Assembly (NCBI RefSeq): GCF_949628265.1
Contig: NC_088786.1
Location: 30,339,681 to 30,403,680, forward strand
DNA: 64,000 nt
Direction: 5' to 3'
Source of the DNA: Cloeon dipterum
Lineage: Eukaryota > Arthropoda > Insecta > Ephemeroptera > Baetidae
Below the pieces are notes generated by a model that was given only the letters and a program-made list of their open reading frames with translations, had not been told where the DNA came from and searched no databases. The position numbers were made by a program, and so were the translations under genes. Below, piece after piece: positions 1 through 14,603 of this stretch (position 1 is its first letter; every line of letters begins with the position of its first letter).

Positions 1-550
1 ATTATACAGCTGCTAATGATATTGGCTCTCCACTTTTGGCAATCAGCGGTGTTAGTCGGCGGAGCCATTCATTAACCGAACGCAGCAGTCCAATTTCGCC
101 GGCGACGAGCAGTGAATAAAAAAAAAATCAATTCTCGCATCACAATGCAGTGTGTGCCACAAAACTTTGATTACTTGCAGCCGTGTGTTATTTTTTTTTT
201 GCTCTCGGCGGCTGTACTGCCTTTCATCACACACGAAAACGCACAGACTTTTTGCCACAGCGCGCAGTGTGTAAATAATAATGGAAAATTTTAATTCCAT
301 TACGAGCAACGGTACACACGCGGCGGCTCGGCGACAAAAAGCAATTTTCGCGTCAAATTATTATTCAAAAGAGGCCCTGCTCTTTTTCCTGCGCCGTACG
401 CTACACACTGGCGAGACGCTTGATTAAAATCTAATTGCGGCGGTATCATTGGCTGGAATAGAATTTCTGCGCGCACAGTCGTGTCTTGCTCGAGTCCATC
501 AAACTGGGCGCCGCCGACTCGCCGCCTGGCTCCAGCCTTCTCGGGCCGAG

Positions 551-558
551 TGACGTCA
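551..558. promoter_or_regulatory. CRE palindrome TGACGTCA
   Basis: Perfect 8-bp cAMP-response element TGACGTCA. A second perfect copy is at 2932-2939. The motif binds CREB/ATF bZIP factors. No gene is identified next to it, so its role is inferred only from the motif. Confidence 0.35.
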
Positions 559-2364
559 ACCGGGTGGCCTGGCGAACACACTGCGCGCCTGAGAACAGGT
601 TTGCGGTGCCTCGGGTGCTTTAATCTACTTGTGTCATGTTCGCCAGTTGCTGGCTGCTGGACCAATAGCCGAGCTGTGTCCTGGTCGATCTGAGCAGAGC
701 TGCTTTTCGGTGACGTAGACCCCGACCAGTCCATTCCATTGTATAAACACACCTATGTATATATATACACGCACGCCTGGTATGATTGTGCGAATGTGTA
801 TTGAGAACACCACCTAACTGCCAACTACTCCCCGTGATTCAAACCAACTAACGAACGCAAGCTGCTCTCGAAAGCGCTCTACAGCCACTCGTCGCGCGGC
901 TGGAGACTTTAATGAGGGGAATTCCGAAAATTTGTTGCACCAATTTGTTTCAGGTGGCGGGCAGTCTCGTGCGGAAAATATTAATTAAACCATTCAAATT
1001 GTCCAAATTAGAATTTTATTTTTTTCTTTTAAATGATTTTTTAGGAGGAATTTGGCGAGATGCGCGTTTTTGTTGTATCAGAGGAAAAAAGCGGTCTGCG
1101 GCGTTATTCGAAAGTGCTGCATTATATTCTGATGTCAAAATAATAACAATAATCTGCGTCCAAGGTTGGAACGGAATGGAGAAGATTGCAGCGGCAGCTT
1201 TTGGAGCCGGAATGCGGACCAGCGGCTGATTCCCGTTCCCCCTTGGCGTCCTCAGAAGTTGCCGTATTTTTCAACTCTTTCTGCCCTGCCTGTGTGTGTA
1301 TACCTTACATAAACCTCAGTGAGTACATGCAGGTGGGGAACTCCTCCTTCTCACAATCAGTCGTCAATGTTCGAACTCCGTGCTAATTTTAAATTTATTT
1401 TACTGCTTTGAACATTCAACTAGACTCGCTGGAGGCTGGATACAATAATGAAGAGAAAAAAAAATAAAATTGATAAGAGTGATTTTGTAAAAAATCCTCT
1501 TACTGCGCTTTAAAGAATTTTCTTTTAAATCCCGATTAAAAGAAAAGAGAAATGCTACTTTACCCTCACATTTAAAATATAATAGTTATGATAAAATAAC
1601 AATGATAGGGTTAATTTCCTGTTTATCTCAGTGATAGCAAGCCGAATATGATAAAGCATTCGCGGAGTTCCCTGGCAAGTACATAAAATAAAGGCAGCAC
1701 ACACACACATCCCTACTACTCGCGGCGGCTGCTTCTTCTTATAGCCAGCAACTTCTCATGCTGCCAATGATCTCGACTCCAGCACACAGTATAGAGGTTT
1801 ATTATTTTTAATCCGTTCCTCCAACACGTGATATCAAGGCCTGCCAGCTAAAAAAGTTAATTAAACCAGTCTTTTTTATGTGTCTTGATTTATCGATCGA
1901 GTCTGCTGGATTCTTTTCATACACGGCAAAAAGAGCACTTGCTCTCATTACATAAGTTCTCTCTCTCTCTCCTCTCTTCTCTCTCTTTCTTAAAAGAGAG
2001 CCGGACTAGGCGCCCGACAGACAGTTTGAAAATAATGCTCTCTCTGGTGTACAACCGGCCTGTGTGTGTGTTGTACATATACAGCCGCTTTTTTTATTTT
2101 CCCCGCGCTGCTCTGCCAAATTGCCTCACTTCTGCTGCTTTTTAATCACAAGATAATAGCAGACAGCAGCTCTGTGTAGAATTATAAGAAGACAAGCTCC
2201 CGAGACGGAATTCAAATAACTTTCCCACACTGTAATTTTAATCGCGAGCGCTTTATTTTTAAATCCCTCGCTCGCGCCTGCTTCTTTTTTACTCTTGCGC
2301 CGCGGAGAACGAGTAATTAGTGTCGCTCGCCGCTTTTTGCTTCGAATTCGGCTCTTTTTGGTCG

Positions 2365-2392
2365 GTGTGTGTGCATATACACACACACACAC
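2365..2392. repeat. GT/AC microsatellite with self-complementary halves
   Basis: A (GT)n run passes through CATATA into an (AC)n run, so the 28-bp tract is nearly its own reverse complement and could form a hairpin or cruciform. Simple repeat. Confidence 0.7.
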
Positions 2393-5372
2393 TCTTGTCT
2401 GGAGAAGTGCCACTCAACTGTTCGTCATCTGACCGGAGGAAAAGCAGGCTCTGGTCGCCGCGCTGACGACGCTGAGCTGCCTTTTGGCTTTGGCCGAGCC
2501 GTAAATTGATGAGAGATCCGGTTGGCTCTTTTTTATTTGATTCCAATTTCTCACACAGCCCCACACCGCCGCGGTATCCCAGTGCATTCAACTTTTTTCC
2601 TCGGCCGGCAATCGCAATTTCATGTTGCGGCTATTCTCCGCCAGCGATCTCGCACAATTCAATTTTATGTTATTTGCGGATTGGCTTGCTGCAAGAGATG
2701 TATTCTTGATGAGATGGTCGCTCAAGACGCAACATACTTTCTAGACTGAGATTGTATTCTCTTGAAGTGCGCAAGCTTAGCTTTTCGGGGCCCAATGTTA
2801 AGATACGGAGCTTCTTAGTAGTATTCTATGTATGTGTAATAATGAAATAAATGCGTTTCCTCTCAGACTCCACTTCACCAGCCGAATTTTGAACTCATAA
2901 ATCAACCAAAAGCAAGTCTTCTTAAGAGATATGACGTCAAAATTTTAATAAACACTGAAAAGATCATTAATAACACTCTTGCTACATTATGCCGCGCAGC
3001 AGACAAGTGTATAACATCAGACAGGTAAAAATAAACGATCCGCCCTCAAAAACCCGTTCCAACAGATTCATCGTCGCGGCAACAAGCACTACAAGCGAGG
3101 GGCAGCACTTTGGCGAAAAAAGAATCGGAATCGCTAATTAAACCTATCAAAGGCCGTCTTCCTGGACAAGCGAGCTAAAGTCCTTCCCTGCTCGCGATGA
3201 GTTATTGCCTCTTTCCCTTCTCGGAACCAAACTTAGGAGGCGAGAACGAGATTGTACGTTGCTTCGTACACGATAGTTATTAAAAGCAGGCAAAACATAA
3301 AAAGCACTCACGCGGGCGCAGGCTAAAACACAAACACAGGTTTTAGATGCAATTTATCTTTGGGGCCGCCGACTTTCCCACATTTATAATATTTTCACTT
3401 GCATCACTAGCCTGCATGGCTAGGGTCTCCGTCCCTTTTGCTCTCTCGCGCACTCCCGAGATATTGAAATAATAATCATAAATAATAGCGCTCGCGGCGG
3501 TGTGAGGCGAGTATGCTACGCATTCCTGCTGCAAGCGATATAATTTGAGGTTTCCTTCGCGTCTCGTCTACGCAGAAAGGTGCAGCGCTTTGCGTATTCA
3601 CTCTTATTCAACTGCTGGCTAGGCGTTTTGTTTTTTTACTAGCATGTGTGCAAAATTTTTATTTAGGAAAAGATTTAAGTGAATGAAATAAAATGTGTGA
3701 ATTTGATCTAATTTATTAAATCGAGTGTTCCAATAAAATGTTTGCGCTTTCTCAAAATATGTTTTATTTTGTGTCAGAGACAAATTGATATTTTTTATTC
3801 GATGGGAATAAATCAATGAGTTTGGAGACAAAAAGTAAATAAGTTAGTTAAGCATAATTCGCATAATTCTAGCTGTTTCACATGGAGGATATTTTATGAA
3901 ATTATCTAAGATTGACATGCGATATCTTTAAAATGTGCGAAGCAAATAAAGAGCCAAAAAATTGTCAAAAGAGGGAAAAATTAAACTTGAAATGCTAAGC
4001 ACCTGTCCACGATTTTAAATCAAATCATTATGAACCAGATATTCCTTCAAATTTTTTGCTAGTTTTTTGTTTCGCTTTTTGTTTAATTTGTGTCAACTCC
4101 TCCTTTTTAAAAATTTTTAAAGAATTCGAGCAAGAATATATTCTATAGAAGTGTTTCAAATATAATATTAGGTGCTATACCCACGCAATTTTCACATATT
4201 TTTTATGCTTTATTATTTAATGAAACATAATTAACGCATCACATTATAGCTAATGTAAGTAAAAAGGGAAAATACACAACTTATTTTTTTCAAATATTCC
4301 CTCATATCCCATCAATCTATCAATTGCGGAGTTGAAACCAATGATTATCTGGTTTTGCGCACCTATAATTAATTCTCAATCTTCGTATTTTACTAGCGCA
4401 ACGTGTGATTCTGTGTAAATGTGGGAATGATACACAGCCATCAAAATTCCTGACAGGTGATCTCACTATTGGGCCAGGAGACGCTTAGTGAAAATTAAGT
4501 CGCTCGCACCTGCGTGCGACTGACAAAATTATACACACAAGCTCTCTGATTTTATTTTCTACTTTTTCCCCATCGCCTTCGCTACGGCGAGATTTTTCCC
4601 GTACAGACGAGAACTTCATGCACACCGCGAAGTGAATTATTTTCTGATGATGATGATGATCGCTACGTGAGAGTATGGCGGCGACGGCGTCAATAAAATC
4701 ATCGGAAGCAGCCCGCTTTTTATTCCGCCGACGGGGTTGTCAATTTTAGATCTTCACTGGACGAAATTTTTACTTGGACAAATTAAGTCTTGTTGGTGTT
4801 TGCTCTAATAGCGGAAGGCACTGCTTCAGTTTTTAAGCTACACATTTGATTATTAAACGAGAGAGTTTTATCGAAATTGTCCAAGACAGTTTTATGTAAA
4901 TTGGCAAATATTTAAATTTACTTGATCACAAAATTGTAAAAATCTTTTATAGTTAGCTCTCTTCATATACTTTTTTGGCAAGACTTGGAGCACAAGCGTT
5001 CAAGATTCCCAACCCTTCTGTTCTTTCAGGAGCAGACAATGTATTTATTTTTTGTGGGTTGACCCTGGATGCATTTTTCTCTTCACACACAAATACCTGG
5101 CCAGCCGGCCGAGATTTGATTTTTTGCTCAGCCCTGATGGATGCAGCAGAAGTAGCGAAGATTGCCTTTTTACTACCGTCATCGGCTCCTATCGGATGAT
5201 GCGCCACAGAGATGAAAAGAGAAGAGAGGAGAAATAAAGAGCAGCCCTGTAGCAGCAGCGCGCCAGGGTAATATTAAAATGCATCTTGCCTCCAGACAGA
5301 AGGGCACTTCAATTAAGTGCATTCCTTTCTGCCTTACGAATTGAAATCAATTAAATATTTCTCATGCCATGC

Positions 5373-5400
5373 CTCTCTCTCTCTCTCTCTCTCTCTCTCT
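5373..5400 (+). repeat. (CT)14 microsatellite
   Basis: Fourteen uninterrupted CT dinucleotides. A looser CT-rich tract lies near 1960-1990. GAGA/CT tracts are common in arthropod promoters, but no gene start is identified here. Confidence 0.85.
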
Positions 5401-6963
5401 TGCTCGAGAGCGCACTCCTCTCTCATCTGTATTCGTGCCCACAGACAAAATAGCTCTCCGCTCGGACCACTTTAAATCCCTTCGGCCACACTCCTGTTGC
5501 TATGACGAGCGTAATTATTATTGTATTGACTGTTTATTTAGTGCCTCAGAATCCTCTATTAAAAATTGCAAAGGGTTTTTGGAAATCATATTTTTTAGTG
5601 GAAAAGAGGAGAATTAAATTCCCCGACTTATTGTTCATGGTGACAACGAAGAAAAGTCTTTTTTGTTTCCACTCGAATAAACTCCTTTCTTCATATATTT
5701 TATTTGGCATTCATTAAGAAACGGCACCTAATGAAAATTTCACCAAATGGGAAGGGGTCTTTACACTAAAATGCTGTTTACTCCGTGTCAGAGGCCAATA
5801 CGATTAAATTTCTTTGTAACTGCAACCAATAAAAAATAATCAAATTGCAACCATCAGATTTGGAACAAATAAACCCAAACCAACCTAAAAAAGCTTCTTG
5901 TGTGGATGAAACGGATAAAACAATGAAATCAATAATGATTTATGAACCTGTTCAAACAGACTTATTGTAAACTATTTAAATCAAAATATTCTCTGACTTG
6001 TACAGCAAACTACGCAAAATTTGTTTTTAACATGAGTAAGAAAAATATCAGTTTGCACAAGATTTTATGCTCCAGCTATGTTAAACAACAAATGGACAAA
6101 TAAAAATTGCAAAGAGCTACGTTAACAAAAGATTATTCTTTCCATGAGTACCATTTTCTCATTTTTTGTGCTAAAAAAGTTTTCATTTAGAACTGACAAA
6201 TAACTGCGAAATGTGAAAAATTGCTATCAAGTTAATGTTTACAGTTATTGTATTATTTCTTGTCTGCAAAAATAATGAATTGTCTTTGTCGCAAGCGTTC
6301 ATGTAAAAAGTGTTAAATTACTTTGTAGACTGTTGGTATATTAAATAAATGATCTATCTAAAATAATATAAATACCAGTTCTTGCTCTCTGCAACCGCAT
6401 AACAACACAAAGAAAAACAAACAAACCAAAGCACGTCAGTCTCCTTAACAAAAAGCTTGCTAACAAAAATGAAGATTTACATCTATGCAACCTGGAAGAA
6501 TGACGTGCTCTACAGGTTGCATGATACTTATCTGAAGCTCACGTTTAATTTTTGTTGAAAGCAACGATAGAATCAGGCTAAAATTTTAAATCTATTAATA
6601 CCACCGTAGAGTTTTACAAGACACATAATTATCAACTATTTTGTTTTAATTTGAAAGTTTTATTTTTATGATATGTATGTACTACATTTTGGCACTTGAC
6701 CTCAACTAAAAAGCAAAACCAGAGAGCAAACCAGCGTGATATTATGATTATGGCGCGTTTCCAACTCAAACTTTCTGCGATTAGGGCGCCCTCTCGGTTG
6801 TATAGGTTGTATCCGTTTCAATTTTTCATCTGCACTCGATTGTGATTCTGAAGGACACAAATTTATTTTATACTACTTCCTAGCGGGATTTTCATACGTT
6901 TACTCGCGGAAAATTCTGGTTTCCCTATTTTGGATTCAAATAACTGTCCAAAGCGTGAATACG

Positions 6964-8837
6964 ATGGCCAACAAATTTGACGCGTGAGTCCCTGACTTAA
7001 CTTTTCGCCAAGATAACCCTATCCCTGCCCTATCCATTCGTATTTGTTTACATTTTCCAAGCACATGCATCGTGCTTGTGTGTAGATGCATTGTGGCATC
7101 TTTATGTTAAAACTAACTATTCTTTATGAAACGTGGATAAACTTTTCATTTTCAATATTTTTGCAGTCTGAAGACCTCAGACGACTCTGGAGAAGAGGAA
7201 AATTCGCCTAGAAAATCTGACGTTCACAAGGAAGACTTGGTTTGTTGAACTTTAATTTTTTAATAATGATAACATACTAACTTTATCATTTGAGTTGCTC
7301 CTACGTATTACGTTAAATACACGTGATATTATTTCCCATGAAATTAATTTATCTTTATCATTTGTGTTTTACAGCCAGAAATTGAGGTTCCTCCTGGAGA
7401 TCACAGACTTCAATATGCGTACTCCTTTTGGTTTAGCAGGAGAACCCCAGGGAAGCAAGCGATTCACAATTACGACCAAAACCTGAAGAGAGTTGGACGG
7501 TTTGCATCTGTCGAACAGTTCTGGAATTTGTACAGTCACCTGTTGAGGCCTTCAGAGTTGCAGGGACACTCTGACTATCACGTTTTTAAAGACGGCATCA
7601 AACCCATGTGGGAGGTAATATTTTCTGTGCTAGCTACAGGTTCTGGACTTGAAAATATCTTTCAATTCCAGGATGAAGCAAATCAAAAGGGAGGGAAATG
7701 GATCGTCCGTTTGAGAAAGGGCGTCGTGTCAAGATGTTGGGAAAATTTACTGCTCGCAATGCTTGGAGAGCAGTTCATGGTTGGGCAGGAGATTTGTGGA
7801 GTTGTTGTGTCTGTGAGATTTCAGGTGAGAAAATTTGTCGCTTCGCGTAAGCCTCATTACAACTTATTTTGCCCTGCAGGAGGACTTCATTTCTGTGTGG
7901 AATAGGACCGCTTCAGATCAATCAACCACTGCTAGAATTAGAGACACGCTCAAAAGAGTGCTGAATTTCCCGCCAAACACGATACTTGAATACAAAACTC
8001 ATACAGAGAGCCTCAAGTAAGTGATATAACTCAATTTTTTAAGCAATAATAAACTGACAAGAGCCGATAAATGCGCACCACAGGAAAGAAACAATGATGG
8101 GCTTCAGAGGTGACTTTATATGCTCAATATGTTCAAATAAGCTTGCTGCATTTTTTTTCATAATTCTTAGTTTCTTTTTAACGCTAGATCTTCGTAACTT
8201 CACATGTATGTGCAAGTTGGTGTTTGACACCTTCCAACAGACATGTTGGAATTGCTGCTCACATTCCTTAGTTGGTCCACCTAATTAAAATTCTTGACAG
8301 GAAAAGCATTGGTTAAAATCAATATGGTTCAATAAACAAAATAATGCATTTTTTCAAACTTGTTCTTAAACAGGAGCTGTAGTAAATTAGCATAGAAGCA
8401 CATTCAAGCTGGCGAAAGAGACTTAACTTATTTTCAGCTGTGCAATGACTTACATTCTATAAATCAGAAGAAACGATCACTGGTTTAAACTCCAAACTAA
8501 CGCGCTTAAGAACTAAAAAATCCTCTAAAATCATAAACTCTTGCGACAATTTGTCAAAGTGCTACATAATTATTGCAGTTTGATTTTATATTAGTCAATG
8601 CTAACCATATGCATTTAATAGAACATTGTATCTATGAATATCAGTGTCTAAATACAAAATAGGAAATTTTTGTTGTTTACAGACCTAGAAATAAATCATA
8701 TCAGAATTACCAAAATTCTAATAATCTAATACTGTTTTTGGCCATTGGAACACATCACTGTAAAAACAACCAAAATTTTTCTAAAAATCTCTTTTTGCAG
8801 AACCTGGAAAGGAGGCCCTCCACCAAGACCTGCATAG
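6964..8837 (+). CDS. eIF4E2: eIF4E-homologous protein (eIF4E2/4EHP)
   Basis: Coding exons 6964-6983, 7167-7239, 7375-7614, 7672-7824, 7880-8016 and 8801-8837; 219 aa, all GT-AG, frame intact. 4EHP is a cytoplasmic cap-binding protein that occupies the mRNA 5' cap but binds eIF4G poorly, so it represses translation with partners such as GIGYF. The eIF4E fold is complete: YAYSFWFSRRTPG near residue 40 has the aromatic Tyr/Trp arrangement of 4EHP rather than eIF4E, followed by KPMWED, WIVRLRKG, the dorsal SRCWENLLLAMLGEQF helix and ARIRDTLKRVLN. The start is the first ATG of the frame, in exon 1. The last exon encodes a short tail, TWKGGPPPRPA, instead of the longer C-terminus of vertebrate 4EHP, so an alternative 3' exon may exist. 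The family call is firm; the C-terminus is less so. Confidence 0.92.
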
Positions 8838-10096
8838 TTGAGTGCATCACCGCAAAGTGCCAGGGATATTTAGTTAATGAGAAGTTTCTGTTATGCAGTC
8901 TTAAGGCAAGCGCAAGTGAGAATTAGATTATTTGTTTCCGTGTGTGCGCACTAGGCTGATCCCCTTTGTTTAGGGCAGTTTAGGCGGATTTCGGGGGCTG
9001 TTAATCGAAAGTGTCTGCCAATTTGTCCCTCCAGCCTGTCGCTACAAGTGGAGGGGGGCGAGAGCAAGTTCTGCCACTTGCCTGCTCTCCCTCCACTGCT
9101 CGCTTTGATCGCAAACAGCACCACGACGGCTGGGGAATCACGGATCTAATTGTAAGACAACTGGCCGCAGAATTCATGGTCCTCCATCAACCACTCTGTC
9201 TGACCTAATTGTAACATTTATCTTGCGCTTGCCTTGGTCTTGAATGAACTAATCTAATCAACAAATTCAAAGGCCGAATAAATTGGGAAAGACTAACAGT
9301 CTTGATTGCTGTCTTGGTTACACATCTGTGTATATTCAATTTGTCATTTATAAATTATACATATTATATGAAGAGAAAGGTTTTAGCGCAACTTCTCTGC
9401 AACTGGATGTGAATGGTGATTCTTGAAATAAATATCTATTTAAAAACAGACGAATTTTCCTTGACATAATACTCAATTTTGTGAGTTAAGATTTATTAGT
9501 TACATTTGAAAAGTCGATGCCATAAATAAATAAGAAGTACACACCACAGATTAACGCAAGTAGTGGAATAAATTGAATGTACATGGTGCTCGAAACTCTT
9601 TAGAATGCTTTCCCCAAATCAATTTGATTGAATATAATTCTGTATCAAAAAAGGCACTTGATATAAGTGGATTCAAGTTCCTCAGCTCCAAGTTTAGAGA
9701 GCACAAGAATCAAATGCAGCAGCCAAATATTGAACAGTTACTGGCAGTTCCAAATATTCCATAACTGATGGCTGAGCTGTACATTTTACACTTATTTGGC
9801 ATTTCAAGACTGCACCAGGACTGGGCTTCCCGAGCTGTGATTGAGTTTTCATTGGAAACGGCGCGTGATGAGTAATTGGAAATATTTCAAGCCTGGTTGC
9901 CATCATCTGGTTTACCCATGAATACAAAGGATTTTAAGTCATAGTCACCAGACAATAATTTTACAGCCCATTGGGGATGAAAATGGAAAACAGGAGCTTC
10001 CTGTCTGCCGGATAAAGTGGCAACCCAACTTTGAAGCTGATTCCGCGGATTTAATCAACCGAACCGATCAAATAATATAAATAATGTAGATATAAA
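8838..10096. other. 3' flank of eIF4E2 and gap to MOSPD1
   Basis: No gene recognised. AATAAA-type signals near 9276 and 9426 could end eIF4E2 transcripts. An open frame at 9011-9208 has no recognisable domain and probably lies in the eIF4E2 3' UTR. MOSPD1 converges from the other strand. Confidence 0.45.
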
Positions 10097-12555
<2,459 letters not shown>

Positions 12556-14403
12556 TCATGTAGAGGAGGCATTTGCCGAGACAGAATTAGCTGCGTTGTT
12601 TTGATTCTGTGTTTGTCTGAAAACTGAAAGCACTTCAAAGTGGGTCATGAGCGACGCAGGTTGGTTTTCAAAATGCAAAACTCGAGTCACTGGGGCACCC
12701 AATCTTCGTAACAACTCAGTGAATGTCTTTTCCTCCTTTCGTATCCAGGGTCTCCGCTCATCTTGTACTTGGTATGGCGTAACGTGAACATGCACCCCAA
12801 TGTTGAGTCTGGTCAGCGTCTCTAATAGCGAACGCGATGTGATCCAAGTATTTTTACCTCCTGCATGACCACCATCCAGCCTAAAAATAAAATTAATAAA
12901 TGTTTATTTTAATGAAGTGGATTGACAGGCTGCTCCATTCCATTTAGAGGTTGAATTATTGATTTGATCAGTTTGTCAAAAAAATGTTGCACTTGGTCGC
13001 AAACAAATTAAGTTGTTCGAACATTTTATTAAACAACTATTTCACTCACCAGAACATATCCTGGATTCTAATGACGAGTCTCATCATCGTGTCGTCATCT
13101 GGAGTTAGTGTCTTAAGATAATGGAACTCGTAGAGAATCTGATTCAGGACCACACAACCTTTGCTGAATCCAACTAATGACAAATCAGCCTTGTCCAAGT
13201 TTATTTCTTCCTGCCACCATCGAATAGCTGCGCAGAAAAGAGGTTGTTAAAGCGTGTGTCGTGGGCCGGTTTCAAGGAATTACTTTTACTTGTGCTGGGT
13301 TCTGGATTCTCTCCATTCTCTTCACATTTTTCCGGCGGGGTCTGCGGGTGTGGCGAGGGCGGAGGACTCTTTCCGGCAGCCAGCTGCTGAGGGGTGAGCA
13401 TTCGCACCCTCTGCGACACTGCCTGCAAGAGGCGTTCCAGGTGCTGCAAGGCGTAGTGCGTTGGGGTGTGTTCAGGCGCGCCGCAGTTGTTGCCTGGCAC
13501 GAAATTGTCGTAACAACTAAACGTCTTAAACTCCATTCTGAAAATGCGTGGCATAGGCGCCATGAGACAATCAGGCGCCACGTGCGTTCAGTTGCTTGCT
13601 GATCCAATAATTGTATTGTGATTTAAACTGACCTGCTATGTTCCATATCGGACGAGACTAGTTCCATGAAACTTGCAAGCTTGGGTGTTGTTGACCTAAA
13701 TAACAATGCAATTTGGATCAACAAACAAAAATTAATAAATTCTAACGGCCTAAGTGCATGCTATTTATAATGGTAAATCGGCCACTACGGTTTAACATTC
13801 GCATCAAAAGGCTCAAAATGCCTTAAACAGACTGATTTTGAAATGTAACGTGCATTTAATTCTCAAAGGTTTCAGTTCAGAATATATCACTCACCTTGAC
13901 GGTCTCACTACTATGATGTGCATATCAGGAAAATAGGTGTGCAAAAGTAATGACGTATTTTCCAAATTCCATTTGGCATAGTTTTTGTTCTCTCGGTGAG
14001 ATTCCATGGTCTCGGGAAAGTCCTGTAACCGAAATATATTATAAATAAATACATTCATCAACAGCAATTTAATTCATACCTGGACATCTCCACCAAAATA
14101 CACTACAGCTTTATTATGCTCAGAGCGAGCTGCGGGCGGACAGTAAACAATGTCGTTGACCCGGCCATCGTAACCAGCCACAGAACACAAGCGGACAGGA
14201 GTGGGTTGTGGTTCTTGGGGCTCTGGCACCGCCACAGGAGATTTTGGCTCGGGCTTGGCGTCAGGCTCTGCAATAGAGGCTGGCATAGGTGTGGCAGACG
14301 GGGTTGGTGCTTCTGGAGCAGGAGTTTCCTCGGCAACAGGCGGATCAGGTGCAGCAGCCCCTTCTTCAGAGGTTGGAGGGCTACCCTTGACCAGGGTCCC
14401 CAT
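12556..14403 (-). CDS. C2orf69 homologue (UPF0565, mitochondrial hydrolase-like)
   Basis: Minus-strand coding exons 14403-14080, 14022-13895, 13695-13633, 13537-13290, 13227-13050 and 12880-12556; 421 aa against roughly 385 in human C2orf69. Recognisable blocks are VVYFGGDVQDFPETM near residue 100, SLVGFSKGCVVLNQILYE (the GFSKG nucleophile-elbow-like motif of this alpha/beta-hydrolase-like family), MFWLDGGHAGGKNTW and VHVHVTPYQVQDERRPWI. C2orf69 is a mitochondria-associated protein linked to energy metabolism and inflammation in vertebrates; its substrate is unknown. Two arthropod-specific additions are visible: an N-terminal Pro/Ala/Glu-rich stretch (about residues 5-75) and a Pro/Glu-rich insert encoded by exon 4. 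The start ATG is the first in the frame, 200 bp from the stop of the upstream K2P gene. Confidence 0.88.
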
Positions 14404-14603
14404 TGTGGCACGGCTAATGACTGCAATAAAATTTAAAATGTGTTCATAACACTCTCTGACGGGGTGGCACCATTTCCACGACTGACCGAATTGACCGACG
14501 CAAATACTTAAAATTCTAACACGATTCCACAAAACACATAACTTAATGTCTATCTTACTAATGAAATACAATATTCAAATGCGAGTGACACAATAAGTCA
14601 AAA

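Larger units (their letters stand above)
1..6963. other. Gene-poor region upstream of eIF4E2
   Basis: I recognise no gene here. Open frames are short and resemble no family I know. The first 5.5 kb is rich in pyrimidine tracts, CT and CA microsatellites and GC-richer patches, as in promoter or long 5' leader DNA of a regulated gene. A TATAAAC at about 741 and a TATATATATAC tract near 755 sit upstream of a CT/GC-rich stretch and could be a plus-strand promoter, but I cannot attach an ORF to it. From about 5.7 kb the DNA is plain AT-rich intergenic sequence. Confidence 0.5.

Noticed and set aside
481-693. Cys/Ser/Trp-rich open frame near the left end
   Set aside because: Composition follows local GC-rich DNA; both strands are open at once, so coding is not supported.
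912-1229. Open frame starting with ATG after a possible leader at 912
   Set aside because: The peptide becomes low-complexity and Phe-rich after 20 codons and resembles no family; no exon partner found.
2365-2392. Possible miRNA-like hairpin at the GT/AC tract
   Set aside because: Only a dinucleotide repeat pairing with itself; no mature-miRNA-like arm.
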